DNA from: Mycobacteriaceae bacterium
Lineage (GTDB): Bacteria; Pseudomonadota; Gammaproteobacteria; Burkholderiales; Burkholderiaceae_D
DNA length: 64,000 nucleotides
Assembly: GCA_903970145.1 (NCBI GenBank)
Contig: CAJCHO010000064.1
Coordinates: 1 to 64,000, forward strand
Direction: 5' to 3'
This document shows, in pieces, positions 46,519 through 54,286 of this stretch. The position numbers and the translations under genes are program-made. The notes beneath the pieces were generated by a model. It saw nothing but the letters and a program-made list of their open reading frames with translations. It searched no databases and had not been told where the DNA came from. Every line of letters begins with the position of its first letter. The stretch's first letter is position 1.

Positions 46519-47799
46519 CTAGAGCGCGGGCATCGTCTCGCCGCAAAAGAGGTCTTCCGGAGTCTCCCGCTTGCGCACCAGATGGGCGTGTGCCCCATCG
46601 ATCAGAATTTCGGCCGCGCGCGGGCGCGTATTGTAATTCGACGCCATGGCCATGCCGTAGGCACCGGCGTTCAATATCGCTACCAGGTCACCTTCGCGCA
46701 GCGCCAGGTCCCGTGCTCGCGCGAGCCAGTCTCCTGACTCGCACACCGGTCCGACCAGATCCCAGTTCACTACCGGGGCATCGACCTTTTCCAGCGGCAG
46801 CACTTCGTGCCAAGCGTCGTAGAGGGCCGGCCGCAAGAGGTCATTCATCGCGGCGTCAACTATGGCGTAATTGCGAGCGCTGCCGGGCTTTAGGTACTGG
46901 ACCCGGCTTAACAGCACGCCGGCAGCCGCCACGATCGATCGGCCCGGCTCGAACAGGACCCGCAGCGCCGCGCCACCATGGAATTGCTCGCGCCAGCGAT
47001 CCACTCGCGCCAATGCGCGGCGCACGTACTCTTCGATCGCCACCGTTGCCTCGCCCTGGTAAGCGACCCCAAGTCCTCCGCCCAGGTCGAGATGCGTCAG
47101 CACAATCCCCTCGTGCGCCAACTCATCGATCAGCTCGATCAGCCTTTCCAGCGCCTGCATGAAGGGGCCGTCATCGAGCAGCTGCGAGCCGATGTGGCAA
47201 TCGATCCCGATGACGCGCAGATTGGGCAGCATCGTCGCCTCGCGAAAGGCAGCCAGCGCCCCGTCGATGTCGATTCCAAATTTGGTATCGCGCAGCCCGG
47301 TTGCCACGTAGGGATGGGTCTTTGCATCGACATCGGGATTGACGCGCAGGGACACTGGGGCGGTTTTGCCGCAAGCGCCCGCAAGCCGATCGAGCAGGCG
47401 CAGCTCCGAGAGCGACTCCACGTTAAAGCAGGCGATGCCGTGCGACAGGGCGAGTTCCATCTCCGCGGCCGATTTGCCGACACCCGAGAAAATGATCCGC
47501 TTGGGATCGCCGCCGGCGGCCAATACCCGCAACAGCTCACCCCCTGAAACGATGTCAAAACCAGCGCCCTCGCGCGCCAGCTGGTTCAGGATCGCAAGAT
47601 TCGAGTTGGCCTTTACCGCATAGCAGATGAGCGCATCGTGACCGGCACAGGCGCTGGCGTAGGCGCGAAAGCGCTCCTGCAGTGCGGCGCGCGAATAGAC
47701 ATAAAGCGGCGTACCAAACTCGTCAGCCAGCGCCGCCAGATCGCAATCCTCGATGAACAGGCGCGTGCCCCGATAGGCAATACCCCCGGACGGACTCAT
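46519..47799 (-). CDS. lysA: Diaminopimelate decarboxylase
   Basis: A 426-residue PLP-dependent enzyme performing the last step of lysine synthesis. The PLP lysine is in CYAVKANSN, with HIGSQ, GGGLGV and the C-terminal CESGDWLA active-site motif. It overlaps the preceding lipoprotein gene by 4 bases (ATGA). The lptM-lysA pairing with divergent cyaY is common in gamma- and betaproteobacteria. Confidence 0.97.
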   Translation of the reverse strand: MSPSGGIAYRGTRLFIEDCDLAALADEFGTPLYVYSRAALQERFRAYASACAGHDALICYAVKANSNLAILNQLAREGAGFDIVSGGELLRVLAAGGDPKRIIFSGVGKSAAEMELALSHGIACFNVESLSELRLLDRLAGACGKTAPVSLRVNPDVDAKTHPYVATGLRDTKFGIDIDGALAAFREATMLPNLRVIGIDCHIGSQLLDDGPFMQALERLIELIDELAHEGIVLTHLDLGGGLGVAYQGEATVAIEEYVRRALARVDRWREQFHGGAALRVLFEPGRSIVAAAGVLLSRVQYLKPGSARNYAIVDAAMNDLLRPALYDAWHEVLPLEKVDAPVVNWDLVGPVCESGDWLARARDLALREGDLVAILNAGAYGMAMASNYNTRPRAAEILIDGAHAHLVRKRETPEDLFCGETMPAL

Positions 47800-48128
47800 T
47801 GGTTGGCCGGAGCCGGAGTCACCGTGGAGTTCGACTGCGGTGCGCGCTGGCGACCGTCGGTCGTCTCAGAGTTTTGCAGCGGGTCGATCGGGGGCGGCAA
47901 GGGTGCCGGGTCGGAACTCATGGGCGGAACCGGGAACACCGGCGTCAGCGGGGCAAGGGTTTGCGGGGGCCGCGGCGGCAGGGGTTCGTCCTTGGGCAGA
48001 TAGAGCGGTCCGCGCTGGCCGCAACCGAAAAGACCCACGCAACCAAGGAGGGTAATGGACGCTAGAATGAGCCGCGCACGCGTCGCGCCGGTCCCTGCGA
48101 TTTGGCGAATCATCGATCGCGATTTCAT
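47796..48128 (-). CDS. lptM: LptM-like small lipoprotein
   Basis: About 110 residues: a lipoprotein signal ending in lipobox LFGC, then the family hallmark GQRGPLYLP, then a proline-rich tail. LptM (formerly YifL) assists LptD maturation in the outer membrane of E. coli. This version has a longer C-terminal extension than the E. coli protein. ATG 48128 is used; a TTG three codons upstream is possible. Confidence 0.8.
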   Translation of the reverse strand: MKSRSMIRQIAGTGATRARLILASITLLGCVGLFGCGQRGPLYLPKDEPLPPRPPQTLAPLTPVFPVPPMSSDPAPLPPPIDPLQNSETTDGRQRAPQSNSTVTPAPANQ

Positions 48129-48189
48129 GTTGCACAACGGCGGGGCACAGAGGCCTCAATAAGCCCTCGGGGGTGAAGTGGAGTTTAGC

Positions 48190-48510
48190 ATGACCGATAG
48201 CGAGTTCCTGAACGCGCTCGACGAGACGCTGGCGCAAATCGAGCGCGCCGTCGAGGACTCGGGCGCCGATATCGAAAGCTCGCGCAGCGGCCCGATCCTG
48301 AGTCTCGAATTCGAGGACCGCAGTCGCATTGTCATCAATGGCCAACCGGCGATTCAGGAGCTCTGGGTAGCAGCGCGCAGCGGCGGCTATCACTATCGCC
48401 AGTCGCCACAGGGTTGGGTCGACACGCGCACGGGATGCGCTCTCTTCACGGCGCTCTCCGAGGCGGTCTCACTACATGCCGGACAGCCGGTCGACTTGCG
48501 CACCGCCTAG
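48190..48510 (+). CDS. cyaY: Frataxin homologue CyaY
   Basis: A 106-residue iron-binding protein that modulates iron-sulfur cluster assembly. It has the acidic first helix (MTDSEFLNALDETLAQIERAVED), the IVINGQPAIQELWVAA strand region and the YHYR...W pattern of the family. ATG 48190 follows GTGGAG. Convergent with the PBP1a gene, 8 bases apart. Confidence 0.95.
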   Translation: MTDSEFLNALDETLAQIERAVEDSGADIESSRSGPILSLEFEDRSRIVINGQPAIQELWVAARSGGYHYRQSPQGWVDTRTGCALFTALSEAVSLHAGQPVDLRTA

Positions 48511-48518
48511 GTACCGCG

Positions 48519-51017
48519 CTAGTTGTGGATCATTCCGTAGGGCAGATCCGAGCGCGGCTGCTGTACGGGTGCATTGGCAGGCGGCGCCACGGCAGGTGTC
48601 CCGGGGACTGTCGGGCCGGGGGGAGCGCCGCTCTTGTCGGTCGGAGCCTGTGAGGGCGGCGTCTGCGGCGTCTCGCCTGCTTCGGTCGCATCGAGGCCCA
48701 GCGAATTGACGCTCTGGCTGGGGCCGAACTCGGAGTAGTAGAACTCGCCGCCGATGCTCACAACTCCCGGCGGCACGACCCGTTCGGTCTCGGGCACTCC
48801 CTTGACTGCTGTCTGCATGTAGGAGATCCAGATCGGCAGGGCAAGACCGCCGCCAGTCTCGCGATCGCCGAGCGAGCGCGGCTGGTCAAATCCAACCCAG
48901 ATGATCGCTACTTCCCCGCCATTTATATAGCCATCAAACCAGGTGTCGTGTGAATCGTTGGTGGTGCCGGTCTTGCCCCCGATGTCAGAGCGCTTTAGCA
49001 CGGCGCTTGCGCGCGCGCCGGTGCCGTAGCGGGCCACACCCTTCAAAAGGCTGTCCATGATGAAGGCGTTGCGCACGTCGATAACGCGATTGGCCTCGTC
49101 GTTGGCCAGAAGTGGCGCTGCGCGCGCCAGCTCGACCCCGTTCGAATCGGTGATCCGGCCGATCAGGTAAGGATTGATCTTGTAGCCGCTATTGGCAAAT
49201 ACCGAGTAGGCGCCAAGCATCTGCCAGGGAGTGACCGATCCCGCGCCAAGCGCCATGGGCAGGTAAGCCGGATGCTTTTCAGGGTCAAAACCAAAGCGCG
49301 GAATATAGCCCTGCACGTACTTGGGAGTAATGGCCTGCAGGATGCGGATCGTCACCATGTTCTTGGAGAGCGCGATGGCGCGCCGCAGCGTGATCGGCCC
49401 TTCGTACTTGCCATCGTAATTCTTGGGTTCCCAGGTCGTGCTGCCGGTCTGTGCCGCGTCAATCACGATCGGCGCATCGTTAACGATCGTCGCCGGAGTG
49501 AAGCCCCGCTCCAATGCAGCCGAGTAGACAAATGGTTTGAAGCTCGAACCCGGCTGGCGCCAGGCCTGCGTCACGTGATTGAACTTGTTTCGCGCAAAAT
49601 CAAAACCGCCGACCAGCGCATGTACCGAGCCGTCAATCGAGCTACCGGCAACGAGCGCCGCCTGGACCTGCGGAATCTGGATGATTTCCCAGGCACCTTT
49701 CTGACCGCGGATGATGCGAATGATCGCACCACGGCGCAGCTTCTTGTCCGGTGGTGCCTTGTCTGCCAGGGCCGAAGCGCAGGCCTTGAGGCCATCGCCG
49801 GTGATCTCGTAGGTTTCGCCGGGCCGTGCTGCGTGCACCACCTTGGCCGAGGCGTCGAGCACTACGGCGGCCAGAATGTCGTCCGCATCGCTGTATTCGA
49901 GCAGCGCATCCTCGATCGCCTGGTCCAGTTCTTCGCGGGCGTGGGCGTTCTCGGCGCCATCGGTTGCGGCTGGCGCGGGCAGCTCCACGAAACCTTCCGG
50001 TCCTTCATAACGCTGGCGCCGCTCGTAGTCGAGCACGCCCTGGCGCATCGCCTGATAGCCAACATTCTGATCGGCCGCGATGATCGTCGTGTAGATGTTC
50101 AGCCCGCGCGTATAGCTTTCTTCCTTGAACTGGTCGTAGGCGATCTGGCGCGCCAGTTCGGCCACGTACTCGGCATGCACCGCATAGCCGATGCCCTCGG
50201 CGCGCACGCTGGGCCGCTCCTTGACGGCCGCATCGAACTGGTCCTGGGTAAGAAAACCGAGCGCCAGCATGCGCCCGAGCACATAGAGCTGGCGAGTGCG
50301 CGCGCGCGTCGGATTGACGACCGGGTTAAACGTCGACGGCGCCTTGGGCATGCCGGCCAGCATGGCCGCCTCGGCGGGGGTGATGTCCTTCAATGCCTTG
50401 CCGTAGTACACGCGCTCGGCAGAAGCGAAACCATAGGCGCGCTGACCGAGGTATATCTGGTTGATATAGACCTCCAGTATCTGGTCCTTGGTCAGCGTCG
50501 ACTCGATCTTGAAGGCCATCAGGATCTCGTAGAACTTGCGCGTATAGCTCTGTTCCGAGGACAGAAAGAAGTTGCGCGCGACCTGCTGGGTGATGGTCGA
50601 TGCGCCCTGACGGCGCGCGCCGGTATGCAAGGCATTGGCCACTGCGGCGCGCAGGATGCCGACGTAGTCGACCCCGCCATGCTGGTAGAAGCGATCGTCC
50701 TCAGCCGCGAGAATCGCCTGCTTCATGAGCAAGGGCACTTCGCCAATGCTCACGACATTGCGGCGCTCCTCGCCGAACTCACCGATGAGCACACCATCGG
50801 CGGTAAATACGCGCATCGGGATCTTCGGCCGATAGTCGGTCAAAGTATCGATCGCCGGCAGATTCTTGTAAGCCAGCGCGGTCGCCAGCATAGCCACCAG
50901 AAGCCCGCTCAATGCCAAGCCTGCCACTACCAGGGCGGTCCATGCTGCCGCGCGCCCTAAGGAGCGCAAGATGCTTTTGGCGGAGCTACCCCCGGGGTGA
51001 TCTTCGTTATCAGTCAT
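48519..51017 (-). CDS. mrcA: Class A penicillin-binding protein 1a
   Basis: An 832-residue bifunctional peptidoglycan synthase. A short cytoplasmic N-terminus and one membrane helix (about 24-49) precede the glycosyltransferase domain, with catalytic glutamate E106 in AAEDDRFYQHGG. An OB-like insert and the transpeptidase domain follow, with the serine in GSSFKPF and the KTGTT motif. The tail is Pro/Ala-rich. It is divergent from pilM, as in many proteobacteria. Confidence 0.96.
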   Translation of the reverse strand: MTDNEDHPGGSSAKSILRSLGRAAAWTALVVAGLALSGLLVAMLATALAYKNLPAIDTLTDYRPKIPMRVFTADGVLIGEFGEERRNVVSIGEVPLLMKQAILAAEDDRFYQHGGVDYVGILRAAVANALHTGARRQGASTITQQVARNFFLSSEQSYTRKFYEILMAFKIESTLTKDQILEVYINQIYLGQRAYGFASAERVYYGKALKDITPAEAAMLAGMPKAPSTFNPVVNPTRARTRQLYVLGRMLALGFLTQDQFDAAVKERPSVRAEGIGYAVHAEYVAELARQIAYDQFKEESYTRGLNIYTTIIAADQNVGYQAMRQGVLDYERRQRYEGPEGFVELPAPAATDGAENAHAREELDQAIEDALLEYSDADDILAAVVLDASAKVVHAARPGETYEITGDGLKACASALADKAPPDKKLRRGAIIRIIRGQKGAWEIIQIPQVQAALVAGSSIDGSVHALVGGFDFARNKFNHVTQAWRQPGSSFKPFVYSAALERGFTPATIVNDAPIVIDAAQTGSTTWEPKNYDGKYEGPITLRRAIALSKNMVTIRILQAITPKYVQGYIPRFGFDPEKHPAYLPMALGAGSVTPWQMLGAYSVFANSGYKINPYLIGRITDSNGVELARAAPLLANDEANRVIDVRNAFIMDSLLKGVARYGTGARASAVLKRSDIGGKTGTTNDSHDTWFDGYINGGEVAIIWVGFDQPRSLGDRETGGGLALPIWISYMQTAVKGVPETERVVPPGVVSIGGEFYYSEFGPSQSVNSLGLDATEAGETPQTPPSQAPTDKSGAPPGPTVPGTPAVAPPANAPVQQPRSDLPYGMIHN

Positions 51018-51336
51018 GCGCTAAGTTCAGGCTCGAAGGTAGGCGATTATAGCTGCGCGCGCGCAACATCCTTGCGCAGTCCCCAGTGCCTCTCTATCAT
51101 GGGTCATGAGTTCAATCAGACCGGCAATTGCAATGCCGGCAGCGCACGCAGACGGTTATGTTGTTTTTTCTCCCGGCGCGCGCTCAAATGCCTTTACATT
51201 GGGCAAATCTTGTTGCTAGCATCTCAAGTAAAGTTTATAAATATTCCCTAACCCCTCGTAGTTAATAAGTTTTTTTATCATCCATCGTCCGGGTTGGGAC
51301 ACTGATTGACAACTGATCACCAGCGGAGAGCTACCT
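51018..51336. promoter_or_regulatory. Divergent intergenic region, mrcA / pilM
   Basis: A 319-base gap, AT-rich on the pilM side. Besides the promoter candidate at 51213-51241 it contains a GCCGGCAATTGCAATGCCGGC inverted repeat near 51122-51142. No coding sequence is supported here. Confidence 0.45.
51213..51241 (+). promoter_or_regulatory. Sigma-70 promoter candidate for the pilMNOPQ operon
   Basis: TTGCTA (51213-51218), a 17-base spacer and TATAAA (51236-51241). Predicted transcription start near 51248, leaving an untranslated leader of about 90 bases before the pilM start. Confidence 0.5.
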
Positions 51337-52416
51337 TTGGCCTTCGATTTTGGGGCACTCTTTTCTTCGCAGAGTCAACCGCTACTCGGGTTGGATCTGA
51401 GCACTTCCGGCGTGAAGCTTGTCGAGCTTTCGGGTTCGGAGGCCAACGGCTTTCGCCTTGAGCGCTATGCGATCGAGCCCTTGCCCAAGGGCGTCATAAC
51501 GGACGGCAACATCGAAAACCTGGAAGCGGTTTCCGAGGCGGTCAAACGTGCCTGGAAGAAGAGCGGCACCAAGATCAAGAATGTTGCCATGGCACTGCCA
51601 AGCGCGGCCGTGATCACCAAGAAGATCATCCTGCCCGCCGGCCTGACCGAGGAGGCGCTGGAGCTTCAGGTAGAAAGCGAAGCCAACCAGTACATCCCCT
51701 TCGCACTCGAAGAGGTCGCCCTCGATTTTAGCGTCATCGGTCAGTCGCCCAATTCACCGGAAGACATTGAGGTGCTGCTTGCCGCGTCGCGCCGCGAGAA
51801 GGTCGAGGATCGCGTCGCAGTAGCCCAGTCTGCCGGGATGAAGGCGGTCGTGATGGACATCGAGTCCTTCGCGGCGCGCTCGATTGCCGAGCGCATCATC
51901 CGCCAAATGCCCGACGAGGGCGAGGGCCAGATCATCGCCCTGTTCTCTGTGGGCGCGCACACCACGACGATATCGGTAACTCTGAACGGTCAGGGCATTT
52001 ACGAACGCGAGCAGGCCTTTGGTGGCGCGCAGCTGACCCAGGACATCGCACGCACGTATGGACTCTCGGTCGATGAGGCCGAAACCAAAAAGCGCAGCGG
52101 CGACCTGCCGGAAAACTACGAGCGCGATCTGCTGCAGCCGTTCGCCGACACCATCGCACTGGAAGTCACGCGCGCCCTGCAGTTCTTCTTCACATCGACT
52201 CCCTACAGCCGCGTCGACCAGATTCTGCTGGCCGGTGGCTGTGCGGTGATACCGGGACTGGTTGATGTCGTTGGAACTCGCACCCAGGCGGCGACTTCGA
52301 TCCTCAACCCTTTCAAGGGCATGGACATGGGGTCTTCGATCCGTGACAAGCAGGCTCGGCTGGACGCGCCCTCGCTGCTCGTCGCTACAGGCCTCGCAAT
52401 GCGCAGGAGTGCCTGA
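51337..52416 (+). CDS. pilM: Type IV pilus assembly protein PilM
   Basis: A 359-residue cytoplasmic actin-like (FtsA-fold) protein that nucleates the pilus alignment complex by binding the PilN tail. The N-terminus LLGLDLSTSGVKLVEL is the family ATP-binding signature, and GGAQLTQDIA and LAGGCAVIPG follow. The start codon is TTG 51337, with GGAG upstream at about 51325. The stop overlaps the pilN start by one base. Confidence 0.95.
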   Translation: MAFDFGALFSSQSQPLLGLDLSTSGVKLVELSGSEANGFRLERYAIEPLPKGVITDGNIENLEAVSEAVKRAWKKSGTKIKNVAMALPSAAVITKKIILPAGLTEEALELQVESEANQYIPFALEEVALDFSVIGQSPNSPEDIEVLLAASRREKVEDRVAVAQSAGMKAVVMDIESFAARSIAERIIRQMPDEGEGQIIALFSVGAHTTTISVTLNGQGIYEREQAFGGAQLTQDIARTYGLSVDEAETKKRSGDLPENYERDLLQPFADTIALEVTRALQFFFTSTPYSRVDQILLAGGCAVIPGLVDVVGTRTQAATSILNPFKGMDMGSSIRDKQARLDAPSLLVATGLAMRRSA

Positions 52417-53084
52417 TGATTCAGATCAACCTACTCCCCCACCGCGAGGAACGTCGCAAACAGCGCCGCACGGAATTCTACGTGATGACGGCGCTGGCGG
52501 TGATGTCCGCCGTTGTGATCGTCTTCGTGATTTTCGCTTACTACCAGAGCGCCATCGACAGCCAGGTTCAGCGCAACAACCTGATCAAGGCCGAGAACGC
52601 CAAGCTTGACGATCAGATCAAGGAAATTGCGGATCTGCGCTCCGAGCTGGACAGCCTGAAAGCACGGCAGCAGGCGGTTGAAGACCTGCAGAGCGATCGC
52701 AACCTGCCGGTCCATCTGTTCGACGAAATGGTCAAGCAAGTGCCCGAGGGTATCTACCTAATCTCGATCAAGCAGATCGGGATGAAGGTCACCCTGGTCG
52801 GGATCGCGCAGTCCAATGATCGGGTGTCCGAATTCCTGCGCAACATGAGCAACAATTCAGCGTGGCTCGACTCACCTGATCTGGTCGAAATCAAGTCGAC
52901 CATCGTCGGAGCCGACAAGCGTCGGGCGTTCCAGTTCACGATCAATGTGAACACCAAGCGTGCTGTGGCTAGCAAGGATGGCGACGCCGCTGGCAAGCCC
53001 GCTGGCGCAGCTCCCGCCGCATCCGGTGCACCAGCTGCCGTGGCGCCCGCTCCCGCGCCGGCTGCGCCCGCAGCAAAGAAGTGA
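52416..53084 (+). CDS. pilN: Type IV pilus assembly protein PilN
   Basis: A 222-residue inner-membrane protein. The conserved cytoplasmic tail INLLPHREERRKQRR binds PilM; one membrane helix (about 22-44) and a periplasmic coiled-coil/ferredoxin-like domain follow. The C-terminus is a long Ala/Pro-rich tail. TGATG coupling to pilM. It partners PilO. Confidence 0.95.
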   Translation: MIQINLLPHREERRKQRRTEFYVMTALAVMSAVVIVFVIFAYYQSAIDSQVQRNNLIKAENAKLDDQIKEIADLRSELDSLKARQQAVEDLQSDRNLPVHLFDEMVKQVPEGIYLISIKQIGMKVTLVGIAQSNDRVSEFLRNMSNNSAWLDSPDLVEIKSTIVGADKRRAFQFTINVNTKRAVASKDGDAAGKPAGAAPAASGAPAAVAPAPAPAAPAAKK

Positions 53085-53096
53085 TCGGATAACGCT

Positions 53097-53765
53097 ATGA
53101 AGCTCGATTTCAAGAAAATCGCTGACCAGTTCCGCAACCTCAATCCGCGCGATGTCGGAACCTGGCCGATCCTGCCGCGCGCGGCAACAGCTGTAGGCAT
53201 CATCGTGGCCGTGGTGGCGGTGGGCTACTTCGTGTTCCTCAACGATTACGTCAATACGCTGGATGCCGACCGGACCGAGGAAGAATCGCTGCGCACCCAG
53301 TACAAGTCGAAGCTATCCCAGGCGGTCAATCTTGAACCTCTGCGCAAACAGAAGGAACAGATCGCCCAATACGTGTTCCGCCTCGAAAAGCAGCTGCCCA
53401 GCAAGTCCGAGATGGATGCCCTCCTGTCTGACATCAATCAGGCGGGCGTCGGGCGGGGTCTGCAGTTCGAGCTGTTCAAGCCGGGACCGCAGAGCGTCAA
53501 GGATTACTACGCCGAACAGCCGATCGATCTGAAGATTACCGGCAGCTACCATGACCTGGGCCAGTTCACCAGCGACATCGCCGCCCTGCCGCGCATCGTT
53601 ACGCTCAACAACATAGCGATCGCCACCAACGACAAGGACAAGGGCACAAGCAACCTCGTCATGGATGCTCAGGCCAAGACCTTCCGCTATCTCGATTCGG
53701 ATGAGGTCGCGAATCAACGCAAGGCCAAGGCGGCGGCCGCTGCGGCGAAGGGACCAGGCAAATGA
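53097..53765 (+). CDS. pilO: Type IV pilus assembly protein PilO
   Basis: A 222-residue inner-membrane protein with a single helix (about 31-48, GIIVAVVAVGYFVFLND), a coiled coil, and a periplasmic domain (GSYHDLGQFTSDIAALPRIVTL) typical of PilO. It forms heterodimers with PilN and contacts PilP. Ends in an Ala/Lys-rich tail. It overlaps pilP by 4 bases. Confidence 0.95.
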   Translation: MKLDFKKIADQFRNLNPRDVGTWPILPRAATAVGIIVAVVAVGYFVFLNDYVNTLDADRTEEESLRTQYKSKLSQAVNLEPLRKQKEQIAQYVFRLEKQLPSKSEMDALLSDINQAGVGRGLQFELFKPGPQSVKDYYAEQPIDLKITGSYHDLGQFTSDIAALPRIVTLNNIAIATNDKDKGTSNLVMDAQAKTFRYLDSDEVANQRKAKAAAAAAKGPGK

Positions 53766-54286
53766 AGCGTACCTCTCTCTATCTCGCAGCCTGCGTACTT
53801 TTGGCCAGCTGCGGCGGGCAGGATGACGAATTGCGCGACTGGATGACTGCCGCGCGCAAGGACATCCGGCCGGTGACCAACACCCTGACCGAGCCGCGCA
53901 CATTCGAGCCCTTCGTATACGCCGATCGCGACCAGGTCGATCCCTTTGATCCGGCCAAGCTTGCCAATGCCCTGCGCAAGCTCGCATCCAAGTCGAACAA
54001 TGGCCTGGCACCCGACATGAACCGTCGCAAGGAGCCCCTGGAGTCCTTTCCGCTCGATTCGATTTCGATGGTCGGGATCATCTCGCGCGGCAGTGTAAGA
54101 ACAGCGCTGCTGCGTGCCGATAGCGTGGTCTATGAAGTACGCCTGGGGATGCATGCAGGCGAGAATTTTGGCGAGGTCACGAAAATTACAGACAGTGACA
54201 TCACTCTGAACGAACGAGTCCAGGACGCCTCCGGCGAATGGGTTGAACGCATCAGCACCTTGGAACTGCAGGAGGGGAAGAAATGA
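53762..54286 (+). CDS. pilP: Type IV pilus lipoprotein PilP
   Basis: A 174-residue inner-membrane lipoprotein: the lipobox is LLASC within the first 19 residues, followed by an unstructured stretch and the C-terminal HR-domain-like fold (SISMVGIISRGSVRTALLRAD). It connects PilNO to the PilQ secretin. It overlaps pilO and pilQ by 4 bases at either end. Confidence 0.95.
   Translation: MKRTSLYLAACVLLASCGGQDDELRDWMTAARKDIRPVTNTLTEPRTFEPFVYADRDQVDPFDPAKLANALRKLASKSNNGLAPDMNRRKEPLESFPLDSISMVGIISRGSVRTALLRADSVVYEVRLGMHAGENFGEVTKITDSDITLNERVQDASGEWVERISTLELQEGKK

Noticed and set aside
49272-50960. 562-codon open frame on the plus strand opposite mrcA
   Set aside because: Shadow of the PBP1a gene, which has intact glycosyltransferase and transpeptidase motifs over the same bases.
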